Origin: Aldehydirespirator sp965219165
Lineage (GTDB): Bacteria; Actinomycetota; Acidimicrobiia; Acidimicrobiales; Aldehydirespiratoraceae
DNA length: 64,000 nt
Reading direction: 5' to 3'
NCBI GenBank assembly: GCA_965219165.1
Contig: CBDCMW010000002.1
Span: forward strand, 1 to 64,000
The notes under the pieces are model-generated. The model ran no database searches. It saw only the letters and a list, made by a program, of their open reading frames with translations, and was not told where the DNA came from. Below, in pieces: positions 25,990 through 34,649 of this stretch (positions are counted from its first letter, which is position 1; each line of letters opens with the position of its first letter). The translations under genes and the position numbers were made by a program.

Positions 25990-27723
25990 GTGACGAGATC
26001 ACGGCAGCGTCGGGGGCTGATGCTGTTCGTAGCCGGCGTGTTGCTGGCCGGCGCATGCGGCGGCGAGGTGACGGACTCCGACGCCGGAGGCCCCACCGAG
26101 CCCGCCGACTCCGGCCAAGAGCCCGAGCCCGAGACGACACAACCGGGGCCCGAGGCGACAGAACCCGACGGGTCCGCCCAGGCGCCGGAGCCAGAGCCCG
26201 AGACGACAGAACCGGGGCCCGACACAGATCCCGACACAGCAGAACCGGGACCCGACACAGATCCCGACACAGCAGGACCGGGACCCGGGCCCGAGCCCGA
26301 GGCTGCGACGCCGAACATCTTCGACGATCCCCGTGACGGCATCTTCGACGAGTTCCAAGCCACGATGGACCGGGGGGAGCATCCGTTCATGCAGCTCGAC
26401 GCGTTCTGTCACGCCCATGACCCCGCCACCGACCGGGTCGCCACCGACGCGGGCATCGGGGCCGACTCCATCTCGCTGGTGCATCTGCGCTCGCGCATCG
26501 AGGACTTCGTCGCCTTCGGTTTCGGCACCGCGGTGGGCGATGTGACCGAGATGTTCGACACGTTCACGGCCGTGGTCAACGAGCAGTGCGGCGGCGTGCG
26601 GGGCCGCATGATCGACATGCACACCATCGAGGTTGCCGTGGTGGGCGATACGGTGGACCACGAGGCCAACGCGGCCTGCATCGAGGCCGTCGAGGACCTC
26701 GACGGGGTGATCCTGGTGAACTCCAGCGGCTTCCCGGGGTCGGCCTCGCTGTGCATCGTGGAGGATCACGAGACGGCCTTGGTGTCGGTGCAGACCCAGC
26801 CCGGTGAGTTCATGCGGCGCGGCGGGGACAGGCTGATCTCGCTGGGGCCCACCGCCGAGGAACAGCTGAGCTGGCTCGCGCTGGACCTGATCCGGCGAGG
26901 CGAGCTCGACGGCAAGACCGTCGGCGTCGCCGCGCCCGACACACCGGGCCAGTACGAGGCGGTCGAGGCCGGGCTGGTGGATGTCCTCGAAGCCAACGGC
27001 GTCGAGGTCGCGGTGTTCGATCAGATCAGCTGCCAGGGCGGCAACTTCTGCACCGTCGGCGTGCGGGAGGCCGCGCAGAAGATGCGGGCCAGCGGCGTCG
27101 ACGTGGTCTTCAACGTGCTCAACGCCGTCTCCGCGCCGGGGTTGATCACCGAGATGGGCGAACAGGGGTACGAGCCCGGCGACGTCCAGTTCTACGCCTC
27201 GGAGTTCAACGCCCAGGCCGTGGAGATCGTGGCCTCCAAGATCGTGGCCTTCGGCGGCGAGACCGCCGGGAGGCTCTATGACGGCGCCGTCATCCAGAGC
27301 GTCCTGGACACGGGCTCGTACCGGCTCGAGGGCTACGAGCCGCGGGCGTTCAACGAGATGTGCAACGACACCTACGGCGCTAGCAGCGCATCGGGCGCCA
27401 ACCACGAGTCCGAGGACCGCGCCACGGGCACGTCGACCTACGGCATGACCGTCACCGTGTGCGAGATCATGCGCATCGCACTACGGGCCATCTACGACGC
27501 GGGCGACAACCCCACCCGGGCCGACATCTACGCGGCGCTGGCCTCGCTCGGGCCGGTGGACTCCAACGAGATGATCCCCGCCTCGCTGCGGCCGGGCAAG
27601 ACCAACACGCCCGACGTGATCCACAGCCTGGTGTTCGAGTACCCGTGCGCGCAGCGGGCTCCCTTCGGCGACGAGAACATCTGCCTGTACCCGATCAACG
27701 AGTACCGGCCCGCCCCGAGCTAG
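25990..27723 (+). CDS. periplasmic-binding-protein-like lipoprotein (branched-chain amino-acid receptor fold)
   Basis: GTG 25990 follows a good ribosome site. The signal peptide and lipobox (FVAGVLLAGACGG) place it on the outer membrane face of the cell. A linker of Pro/Glu/Thr/Asp repeats covers residues 30-105. The folded part is a type I periplasmic-binding fold: IEVAVVGDTVDHEANAACIE, DGKTVGVAAPDTPGQYEAV (start of the second lobe) and VDVVFNVLNAVSAPGLITEM. No permease or ATPase genes are next to it, so it may be an orphan receptor or serve a transporter elsewhere. The GH3 gene downstream suggests a sugar- or glycoside-related role, but that is a guess. Confidence 0.75.
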   Translation: MTRSRQRRGLMLFVAGVLLAGACGGEVTDSDAGGPTEPADSGQEPEPETTQPGPEATEPDGSAQAPEPEPETTEPGPDTDPDTAEPGPDTDPDTAGPGPGPEPEAATPNIFDDPRDGIFDEFQATMDRGEHPFMQLDAFCHAHDPATDRVATDAGIGADSISLVHLRSRIEDFVAFGFGTAVGDVTEMFDTFTAVVNEQCGGVRGRMIDMHTIEVAVVGDTVDHEANAACIEAVEDLDGVILVNSSGFPGSASLCIVEDHETALVSVQTQPGEFMRRGGDRLISLGPTAEEQLSWLALDLIRRGELDGKTVGVAAPDTPGQYEAVEAGLVDVLEANGVEVAVFDQISCQGGNFCTVGVREAAQKMRASGVDVVFNVLNAVSAPGLITEMGEQGYEPGDVQFYASEFNAQAVEIVASKIVAFGGETAGRLYDGAVIQSVLDTGSYRLEGYEPRAFNEMCNDTYGASSASGANHESEDRATGTSTYGMTVTVCEIMRIALRAIYDAGDNPTRADIYAALASLGPVDSNEMIPASLRPGKTNTPDVIHSLVFEYPCAQRAPFGDENICLYPINEYRPAPS

Positions 27724-28058
27724 ACACGCTCGGACCGCAGCTGCGAGGCGCCTGCCAGTGGCACTTCAGCCTCGGCCGCGCCGCGGGAAAGCCGACCGCC
27801 GGGCCGTCAGCAGCCAGCGCCTTCGAGCCAGCGGTCAAGGCGTGGCTATCTCCCAGCATGTTGACAGCGGTACTTGTAACTAATAGGTGACGTTCTAGAA
27901 GCAACTGTGAATAGTTTATTTTTGGAATCTCGATATTGAGACTATGTATTTGTTGTTGCCTGAACTGATCTATGCAATTGAAGAAGTCGAAGAAGTGTAT
28001 TCCCAACGGCGACACTGAGGGCTGTCAATTGTTCGGTGTTGACAGCTACGATCGCGAG
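27724..28058. other. intergenic region, A/T-rich near 27880-27970
   Basis: About 335 bases. It begins GC-rich and then turns A/T-rich, with several possible minus-10 boxes (TATTTT, TATGTA). The in-frame ATG at 27972 could extend the next gene, but that extension does not match the glycosidase family. Confidence 0.45.
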
Positions 28059-30164
28059 ATGACTGCATTTGACGAAGCCGCCGACCGCGTCGCCCGAGGC
28101 GCCGATGCACAAGCCGAGGCCCGCGGGCTCGTGGCGCAGATGACCCTGGAGGAGAAGCTGGGCTGTCTCGACGGCGACCTGCCGTTCTGGCCCGGCCTCG
28201 CCGACCTCGCCGCAGGGGGCTACCACTCCCATCCCTGGCCGGCCGCGAGCGTCGAGCGGCTCGGCATCCCGGGCCTGGCCTTCTCCGACGGGCCCCGGGG
28301 CTGCGTGATGGGGCCGTCCACCACGTTCCCGGCGTCGATGGCCCGCGGCGCGTCCTTCGACCCGGCCCTCGAGGAGCGCATCGGTGAGGCGATCGGTGCT
28401 GAGCTGAGCGCCGGCGGGGCCACGTTCACCGGGGCGGTGTGCATGAACCTGCTGCGCCACCCGGGGTGGGGCCGGGCCCAGGAGACCTACGGCGAGGACC
28501 CCCACCATGTGGGCGAGATGGCCGCCGCGCTCACCCGGGGCCTGCAGCGCCACGTGATGGCCTGCATGAAGCACTTCGCGTGCAACTCGATGGAGAACTC
28601 CCGCTTCAAGGTGGACGTCATCGCCGGCGAGCGGGCCCTTCACGAGGTGTACCTGCCCCATTTCAAGCGGGTGGCCGCCGAGGGCGCCGCGTCGGCGATG
28701 AGCGCCTACAACGCCATCAACGGCCGCTGGTGCGGCGACAGCGGCCCGCTGCTCAACGGGGTGCTGCGCGACGACTGGGGCTGGGAGGGCTTCGTCGTCA
28801 CCGACTTCATCGTCGGCATATACGACCCCGTGGAGTCGGTGCGGGCCGGCTGCAACGTGGAGCTGCCCTTCCGCCAGCAGCGGGCCCAGGCGCTGCCCGA
28901 GGCGGTGGCCGCCGGCGAGCTCGACATCGCCGACGTGGACGCCCGCGTGACCGAGACGGTGGGCACGTTCCTGCGCTTCGCCCACGTGTACCGCGACCAG
29001 CCCGACCGCTCGGTGCTGGCCTGCGCCGAGCACCGGGCGCTGGCCCGCGAGGCGTCCGCCGCGTCGATGGTGCTGCTGCGCAACGACGGCTGCCTGCCCC
29101 TGAACGCCGCCGGGCTGGGCCGCGTTGCCGTGCTGGGCGAATTGGCCGCAGTTGCCAACCTCGGCGACGGCGGCTCCAGCAACATCCTGCACACGCCCGA
29201 GCCGGTGACGCTGCTGGCCGGCGTCGAGGCCGCGCTGGCGGTCCCTGGCGTGCCGGTCGTGCACAGCGGCCGCGACGCCTCCGTCGCCGCCGGCGCGGAC
29301 GTCGCGCTGGTGGTGGTCGGCTACACCGCGCAGGACGAGGGCGAGTACCTCGGCGACACCGGCGACGACCGGTTCCTGAGCGTGGCGCCGCCGATGGACC
29401 ATCCCGAGCTGGGATTCACCGACGCCGAGCAGGGTGCCGCGTTCGCGGGTTTCGAGCTGGCCGTGAGCGCCGCCGGGGGCGGCGACCGGGCCTCGCTGCG
29501 CCTGCGTCCCGACGACGAGCAGCTCATCGCCGACACCTGCGCGGTGTGTGACCGGGTGGTGGTGGCGGTGATGGCCGGCAGCGCGGTGGTGATGCCGTGG
29601 CTCGAGTCCGTGAGCGCCGCGCTCATGGTGTGGTATCCAGGCTCCGAGGGCGGCCACGCCCTAGCCGATGTGCTGCTGGGCGACGCCGAGCCCGGCGGGC
29701 GGCTCCCGTTCGCGGTGCCCCGCGACCAGTCCGACCTCGTGGACTTCGACCTCGACGCCACCTCCGCGGTGTACGGCCTGCTGCACGGCCAGTGGCACCT
29801 CGACGCCAGCGGCACCGAGGCCCACCTGCCGTTCGGGCACGGCCTCGGCTACAGCACCCTCGAGCTGGGCGACGCCCGCCTCGACGGCGACCTGCTCGTC
29901 GTCGAGGTCGCCAACACCGGGCCGCGGCGAGGCTCCACCGTGGTGCAGGCCTACGGCGGCGTGCCCGGCTCGACCCACCAGCGACCGCCCAAGCGCCTCG
30001 TCGGCTTCGCCAAGGTGGGCCTCGGCGCCGGCGAGCGTGCCGAGGCGCGCATCGCCCTCGACCGGTCCCAGCTCGACCTGCGACTCGACGGCGCATGGGT
30101 GACAGAGGACCTGCCCATCGAGTACTCCGTCGGGCTTGACGCCTCCAGCACCCAGCCGGTCTGA
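28059..30164 (+). CDS. glycoside hydrolase family 3 (beta-glucosidase-like)
   Basis: A cytoplasmic enzyme of 701 residues without a signal peptide. The (beta/alpha)8 domain starts MTLEEKLGCLDG. Substrate-binding segments are FSDGPRGC, ETYGEDPHHVGEMA and CMKHFACNS. The nucleophile Asp lies in GWEGFVVTDFIVG. The second domain (SAASMVLLRNDGCLPLN) and a C-terminal fibronectin-like domain (VVEVANTGPRRGSTVVQAYG) complete the family plan. It releases terminal sugars from beta-glycosides; the exact linkage cannot be read from sequence. ATG 28059 is chosen where homology begins. Confidence 0.9.
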   Translation: MTAFDEAADRVARGADAQAEARGLVAQMTLEEKLGCLDGDLPFWPGLADLAAGGYHSHPWPAASVERLGIPGLAFSDGPRGCVMGPSTTFPASMARGASFDPALEERIGEAIGAELSAGGATFTGAVCMNLLRHPGWGRAQETYGEDPHHVGEMAAALTRGLQRHVMACMKHFACNSMENSRFKVDVIAGERALHEVYLPHFKRVAAEGAASAMSAYNAINGRWCGDSGPLLNGVLRDDWGWEGFVVTDFIVGIYDPVESVRAGCNVELPFRQQRAQALPEAVAAGELDIADVDARVTETVGTFLRFAHVYRDQPDRSVLACAEHRALAREASAASMVLLRNDGCLPLNAAGLGRVAVLGELAAVANLGDGGSSNILHTPEPVTLLAGVEAALAVPGVPVVHSGRDASVAAGADVALVVVGYTAQDEGEYLGDTGDDRFLSVAPPMDHPELGFTDAEQGAAFAGFELAVSAAGGGDRASLRLRPDDEQLIADTCAVCDRVVVAVMAGSAVVMPWLESVSAALMVWYPGSEGGHALADVLLGDAEPGGRLPFAVPRDQSDLVDFDLDATSAVYGLLHGQWHLDASGTEAHLPFGHGLGYSTLELGDARLDGDLLVVEVANTGPRRGSTVVQAYGGVPGSTHQRPPKRLVGFAKVGLGAGERAEARIALDRSQLDLRLDGAWVTEDLPIEYSVGLDASSTQPV

Positions 30165-30262
30165 GCGGATTGGACTCCTCCAAGACGCCAAGAGGGTTCC
30201 CGTCATAGAGGTCTGCTACGGCCGCTAGCACCCCGTTTGGCGGGACTGACGCCGTGGTCGGT

Positions 30263-30949
30263 TCAGAGTTTGCTGATTGCCAGTGCCAGCCCGCTGATCA
30301 GCGCGAGGGTGAGGATCGAGGGGCGGAACCAGTTGCGGTCCAGCATCGGTCGGACCCGGCGGGACAGCGCGAGGCCGGCTGTGGTTCCCGGCAGCAGTCG
30401 CAGCATGAGTTCTGCCTCGTGGGTGCCGAAGTTGCCGGTTGCGGCCAGGCCTGCGACTGCTGCCGCGGCGATGACCATCATCAGCGATGCGGAGGTGGCT
30501 CTCATGGTCGGTCCGTCCATGTCGCTGAACGCGATCGCCAGCGGAGGGCCGGGCAGGCTGGCCGCGACGCTGCAGAAGGCGGCCAGCAGGCCGGCGCCCA
30601 CCTCTGTGCGGCGGGTGCGGCGGACGGTCAACCGGCACAGAAGGCTGCTGGCTGCGGCCGCGGTGAGCACGCCGACGATCAACGCCAGGGTCTGCTTGGT
30701 GACCAAGCTCACGACGACCAGACCCGCGGCGAGCCCAACCGGCAGCCCCAGCAGGCTGTGCTGCCATGCCGACCGGTCGAGGTGGCGCCGCTCGATCAGT
30801 ATGTGGCGGGCGTTGACGAACTGGCCCATCACCAGCAGCGGGCCGGGCACGAACCCGGTGTCGACGGCGACGAGCGCCGGCCCGGCGACCAGTACGAGCC
30901 CGAAGCCCGCACAGCCCTGAACGGTCGCGCCCACCGCCGACGCGAGCAC
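30263..30949 (-). CDS. TauE/SafE-family membrane transporter
   Basis: A protein of 228 residues with seven or eight hydrophobic segments and the two half-repeats of the TauE/SafE family (AVGATVQGCAGFGLVLVAGP; GLLAAFCSVAASLPGPPLAI). Members export sulfite, sulfoacetate or other organosulfur anions. The frame has no ATG; GTG 30949 is used, but homologous residues (TLEAVIVVLAS) extend a little upstream, so the true start may be a rarer codon. Tail-to-tail with the GH3 gene. Confidence 0.8.
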   Translation of the reverse strand: MLASAVGATVQGCAGFGLVLVAGPALVAVDTGFVPGPLLVMGQFVNARHILIERRHLDRSAWQHSLLGLPVGLAAGLVVVSLVTKQTLALIVGVLTAAAASSLLCRLTVRRTRRTEVGAGLLAAFCSVAASLPGPPLAIAFSDMDGPTMRATSASLMMVIAAAAVAGLAATGNFGTHEAELMLRLLPGTTAGLALSRRVRPMLDRNWFRPSILTLALISGLALAISKL

Positions 30950-31149
30950 GACGATGACCGCTTCAAGCGTGCTCAGCGTTCGGCCCGCCTCGGGTTGGCC
31001 ATTGGCACGTCGCTGCCACTCGCAGGCTCCGGTTGTTCACGCTCGCATCCGCGCCAGGGAGCCTGTGTTGAAATGTGCGTGTTCAAATGGGGCAACCGCT
31101 TCAGATTCGGTGGAATGGCTGTGGCGCGCGTTCCGGGTGCCGTGGGGGT

Positions 31150-31251
31150 GTGCGGCGGCGGGTGCGAGCCGTTGAGGCTACCGGGTCACCGCTGGTTGGG
31201 GTCTGTGTCGGTGGTGGGCTTGCTGGCGGTTTGGGCTTGTTGGAGGATCCA
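31150..31251. repeat. 102-bp repeat, copy 1 (LysR 3' end)
   Basis: This segment covers the last LysR codons and its downstream flank. It matches 43055-43156 in direct orientation at roughly 87 percent by eye, with no gaps. Confidence 0.75.
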
Positions 31252-32130
31252 TCGGCGGAATGCCTGGACGTGGGGTCTGGTTCGGGAGGCTGCGGTGGTG
31301 ATGAGGCAGCAGCGCTCGGGGGTGTCGGCCTGGTGCTCGAGCACGGGGACCAGGGTCTGGTGTTGGAGCTCGTGCGCTATCAGCGTTGGGCGTCCGATGG
31401 CGGCGCCGAGCCCGCGGGCGGCGGCGTCGATGACCATGCTGTAGAGACGGAATCCCGAAGCCTGGGTGAGGTCCGGGGCGGGCTGGTTGTGGCGGGCGGA
31501 CCAGTAGGCCCAGTCGGCGTTCCATCCGAGGTCATACAGCAGGGGCCAGTCGTGCAGCTCGGCGGGGCCTTGGGGGCGGCCGCGTTCTGCGAGCAGGCCG
31601 GGGCTGCACACCGCGATCAGCTGCTCTTCATAGAGGGTCTCCTCGAGCAGGGTGTCCTCGCGCCGGGTGATCGGACGGGGCGCGGCGGTCTCGCCGGTGT
31701 AGGCGATCCAGGCGTCGAAGTCGCGCCGGTTCGGGTCGACGCCGCGGTGGTCGGTCTCGACCTCGATGGCGATGCCGGGATGGGCGGCCTCCAGCGCGGC
31801 CAGGCGCGGCGCCAGCCATTTCTCCGCGACGGCCTCCACTGACACGATCCTGACGCGGCGAGGTTGGCGGCTGTGGCGCTCGGAGGCGCCGTGGACCTCT
31901 GCGAGGATCCGCTGCACCTCCTTGAGGTAGGCCAAGCCCCGGCTGTTGAGCGCCACGCCCCTCGGGCGGCGGTCGAACAGCCGGGCGTCGAGATGCTGCT
32001 CGAGGGTCCTCACGCGATGGGCGACGGCCGCGGCGGTGACGCCGAGCTCCGCGGCGGCGCGCGCGAAGCTCTCATGGCGCGCCGCGGCCTCAAAGAAACG
32101 CAGACTCTCAAGCGGCGGCAGGCGCAACAC
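31186..32130 (-). CDS. LysR-family transcriptional regulator (GcvA-like)
   Basis: 314 residues. The N-terminal helix-turn-helix reads LESLRFFEAAARHESFARAA, AELGVTAAAVAHRVRTLEQH, LFDRRPRGVALN. The effector domain follows (VRIVSVEAVAEKWLAPRLAA; PLLYDLGWNADWAYW), as in GcvA/AmpR relatives. The effector is unknown. The divergent TauE/SafE or GH3 genes are possible targets. Its 3' end is duplicated at 43.1 kb, where the rest of a second LysR gene is missing. Confidence 0.9.
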   Translation of the reverse strand: MLRLPPLESLRFFEAAARHESFARAAAELGVTAAAVAHRVRTLEQHLDARLFDRRPRGVALNSRGLAYLKEVQRILAEVHGASERHSRQPRRVRIVSVEAVAEKWLAPRLAALEAAHPGIAIEVETDHRGVDPNRRDFDAWIAYTGETAAPRPITRREDTLLEETLYEEQLIAVCSPGLLAERGRPQGPAELHDWPLLYDLGWNADWAYWSARHNQPAPDLTQASGFRLYSMVIDAAARGLGAAIGRPTLIAHELQHQTLVPVLEHQADTPERCCLITTAASRTRPHVQAFRRWILQQAQTASKPTTDTDPNQR

Positions 32131-32991
32131 GGTCTCTATCGTCTGGGCGCGGCCCCTGTGCGAACCGTGTCATGGCATGGATCGCCGACGCGTCAATGGC
32201 GATAGGACTGACAGCGAGAGCGGCCCGCCAACAACGCGCTCGGGGACTGGCGCGTGGATCGGCGGCAACGGCAGACATGGCACAGTCATTGTACGCACTG
32301 ACAGAAACCGGCGAACAGAAGACCGCCGTTGAGATATTTTATTATTGGTAGAGACAAAGTCCAGTTTGTTCTCAATGTTCGCGCGGTGTGAACGGCTCGA
32401 ACGCTGATCCCACGCCTCGATGCGGCGAGAAAGCTCACAGTTGAGTCTCGCCGAGAGGCTGCAAATACCCAGCGGCCGGGTCGGCTCTGCCAAACGGCAG
32501 GGTCACCTAGATGGGGTGACGGTGCTGACCCGCATCTCGTGGACGACGACCCCTATCGGCTCGCTCTCTGTATAGTTGACTCCGGTGCCGCGGCGACCGC
32601 ATTTGACTCGCAGGTCGCGTGCGGGGCATCTGACGTTCTCGCCTGCCGCGGCGGAGTAGAGCCACTCGCGGTCCTGGTACGGGAGCCTCGGGATCAAGCC
32701 GGTGAAGGTCCGGCCAACAGGGTCGTGCTGCAGGCCCGGCAAGTGCGAGACATGGCGACCCATCTTTGACATATTTCCAATATTGATGTTCAATAGTTGA
32801 GTTATCTAAGCTGGCAGAATGTTCGGCTTCAGCCAAGGGTCACAATGCGAGATACAGAGCTGTGGCCCGACAGGGAGGCCCCCTCCGGTTCGGGGTCTGG
32901 TCGTTTGCCATCAACGCCCGCTCAACCGACCCGAAGGGGACCACGGCGACGCAGGCCCGCTCGAGTTCGGTTGAGTGAGCCTCACCGGGTT
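32131..32991. other. intergenic region with a doubtful small ORF
   Basis: About 860 bases. It includes an A/T-rich patch at 32320-32400 and another at 32760-32830. A minus-strand frame 32507-32793 (96 codons; Cys in VRCPARDLRVKCGRRG) could encode a small protein, but nothing identifies it. Otherwise nothing recognisable. Confidence 0.35.
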
Positions 32992-33330
32992 TCACGCAGG
33001 CTGTTTGTTGTGAGTCTCAGCCTGGCGGTCTGAGTGTTGTTGACGGTAGTGGAGGTCCTCGGCTTCGGCTGGCGGGACGCGGCCGGCGTTGTGGTGGTGC
33101 AGGCGCCGGCGGTTGAACCAGTCGACCCATTCCAGGGTGGCGAGCTCGAGGTCCTCGAGTCCCCGCCAGGGGCCGCGGTTGCGGACGAGCTCGGTCTTGT
33201 AGAGCCCGATGATCGTCTCGGCCAGCGCGTTGTCGTAGCTGTCGCCGCGGGATCCCACCGAGCTGACCGCAGCGTTCGCGGCGAGGCGCTCGCTGTAGCG
33301 GATGGACAGATATTGACCAGGTTCAACCGG
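32992..33330 (-). pseudogene. IS3-family transposase orfB, C-terminal fragment
   Basis: The minus strand reads SIRYSERLAANAAVSSVGSR, GDSYDNALAETIIGLYKTEL and DLELATLEWVDWFNRRRLHH, the end of the DDE integrase core of IS3-type transposases (the last acidic residue is in DNALAET). Everything upstream of the fragment is missing. A terminal-repeat-like sequence (CTCACCGGGTTTCACGCAGG) follows its stop. A near-identical piece occurs in the IS remnant at 52.6 kb. Confidence 0.8.
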
Positions 33331-33377
33331 TCAGCGCAACAGTGATGCTGGATGTGCGCTGAGTTGGGAGGTAGCAC

Positions 33378-33488
33378 ATGGCTGGTTCGGGTCGTCGGGG
33401 ATTGTCCGATGCGCAGAGGCGGGAGTTGTGGGATCGGTGGGGTGTGGGGGAGTCGATCAGCGCGATCGGTCGTGCATGCGCTTTGTGA
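33378..33488 (+). pseudogene. IS30-family transposase, N-terminal fragment
   Basis: ATG 33378 opens AGSGRRGLSDAQRRELWDRW followed by GVGESISAIGRA, the helix-turn-helix start of IS30 transposases. The frame then jumps into sequence of another family (CRDRDAV-type protein) and stops. The join lies at GGTCGTGCATGCGCT, a string also present in the second copy of that protein at 43.4 kb. Confidence 0.7.
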
Positions 33489-33687
33489 CCGCGACGCGGT
33501 GCCGGTGCCTGGCTGGGTCTGGCGGCACCGGTGCCGTCACCCCATTGGTGTGGTCGCGTCGCTGGACCCGAGCTCCAGGTGGGGCCGCGCTGTTCTTGCT
33601 GACGCCCCCGATGCCTGCGCCTACCATGATGTCTGGTTCGATCACACCATGATCGAGAACATCTCGGTGCACGGCTTCCGAGACTGA
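33472..33687 (+). pseudogene. fragment of a conserved two-gene family, first gene (C-terminal half)
   Basis: Reads HALCDRDAVPVPGWVWRHRC to WFDHTMIENISVHGFRD. It matches the C-terminal half of the intact minus-strand gene at 43228-43644 (about 85 percent at DNA level by eye). The N-terminal half is replaced by the IS30 fragment. Family function is unknown to me; see the intact copy. Confidence 0.65.
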
Positions 33688-33700
33688 CGGCACATCTTCG

Positions 33701-34088
33701 GTGCCCGCGCGAGAATTCGATTATGTCGGCTTCACAGCAGAGCAGCTGCCGGCTCTGTTGAGCGAACTGGACGGTCGCGGTCGCGGCAGACCCCGAGCCA
33801 GTCTTTGAGGGGCCCAGACTCGTCGTGGAGTCAGCCGGCCCTAGATACCTCCTCGCGATGAAGCTGGTCTCGGCGCGTCCCGTAGACAAAGCAGATTGCG
33901 TGGCGTTGGTGAAAGAACTTGGCATCGACCACGTTGACGAGCTGCTTGGCCTGATCGAGGAGGCCGTTCCATGGAAGCCGAACCGGACGGTGACGATGCG
34001 ATACTTCGCCGAAGAAGCGGTAGAAGAGGCAACCCGGAGCCGCAGCCGACCGCGCACGAGATCTCGGCGGGCGTTGGGTGACATCTAG
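33701..34088 (+). pseudogene. internally deleted nucleotidyltransferase-like gene (second gene of the pair)
   Basis: It starts at GTG 33701, 13 bases after the first-gene fragment: PAREFDYVGFTAEQLPALLS. After about 28 codons the reading changes frame to VAADPEPVFEGPRLVVESAG, PRYLLAMKLVSARPVDKADC, the C-terminal part typical of DUF6036/AbiEii-like nucleotidyltransferases. The central catalytic part is gone, so the gene is dead. A relative of its first 20 codons is at 43157-43215. Confidence 0.6.
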
Positions 34089-34332
34089 AGGCGGACACAG
34101 CCACGGTTAACCGCTTAGAACCCTTATCAACGCACCGGCCGGAAACGTCTTCTTCGAGGCTGCCTGCCCGGGCACACCCTCCGCTCATTCATACACAAAA
34201 AAGGTATTTGACCTCCTATGTTAGAAGATCAACTCTAGTAGGCTCTTACTTCTTCTATTACTAAGGTCACACGGGCCGGTCCGCACAAATAAGTCGGCGG
34301 TTCAGATCACCAGCGGGACGCACACGGCAGTG
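34089..34332. other. A/T-rich non-coding stretch
   Basis: About 240 bases, markedly A/T-rich at 34190-34270 compared with the rest of the window. No gene is seen. It ends at the terminal repeat of an IS3-type remnant. Confidence 0.5.
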
Positions 34333-34374
34333 TGAACCTCACCGGGTATTGCGCAGGCTCTGGTGTGCCCTGTG
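34333..34374 (-). repeat. 42-bp IS end, left copy
   Basis: TGAACCTCACCGGGTATTGC begins this copy, which follows an IS3 orfB fragment read on the minus strand, as the right end of that element would. The inverted copy at 42006-42047 differs at one base. Confidence 0.75.
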
Positions 34375-34399
34375 TTTCGCGCGATCGGTTTGTTTGATC

Positions 34400-34525
34400 T
34401 CAGGCGGTGGTGGCGTGGCGGATCTCGTACTCGATGGGCATGAGCATGCCGAGTGATGAGTGCCGCCGTTGCCGGTTGTGGAAGATCTCAAGGTACTCGA
34501 AGATGGCGTTGGAGAGTTCCAGGCG
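34400..34525 (-). pseudogene. IS3-family transposase orfB, last 40 codons
   Basis: The minus strand reads RLELSNAIFEYLEIFHN then RQRRHSSLGMLMPIEYEIRH and a stop, the classic C-terminus of IS3 orfB (the FHNRQRRHSSLG block). The rest of the transposase is absent. The terminal repeat lies 25 bases beyond the stop. Confidence 0.8.
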
Positions 34526-34649
34526 GGGCGGGCTTTGATGTGGCCTCGCGCGCCATGGCTACACTCTGCCCTCAGGTGTATGCGGCTGTTTCGATCACTT
34601 ACCACAGTTGCGTTCTGTCCCAGCTAGACCCGGGGACGATCTGTAGGGC

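Noticed and set aside
25999..27405. Long minus-strand frame opposite the binding lipoprotein
   Set aside because: No domain signal; His/Arg/Gly-rich shadow composition, while the plus strand has signal peptide, ribosome site and fold.
27942..29657. Long minus-strand frame opposite the GH3 gene
   Set aside because: Shadow frame; the plus strand matches family 3 throughout.
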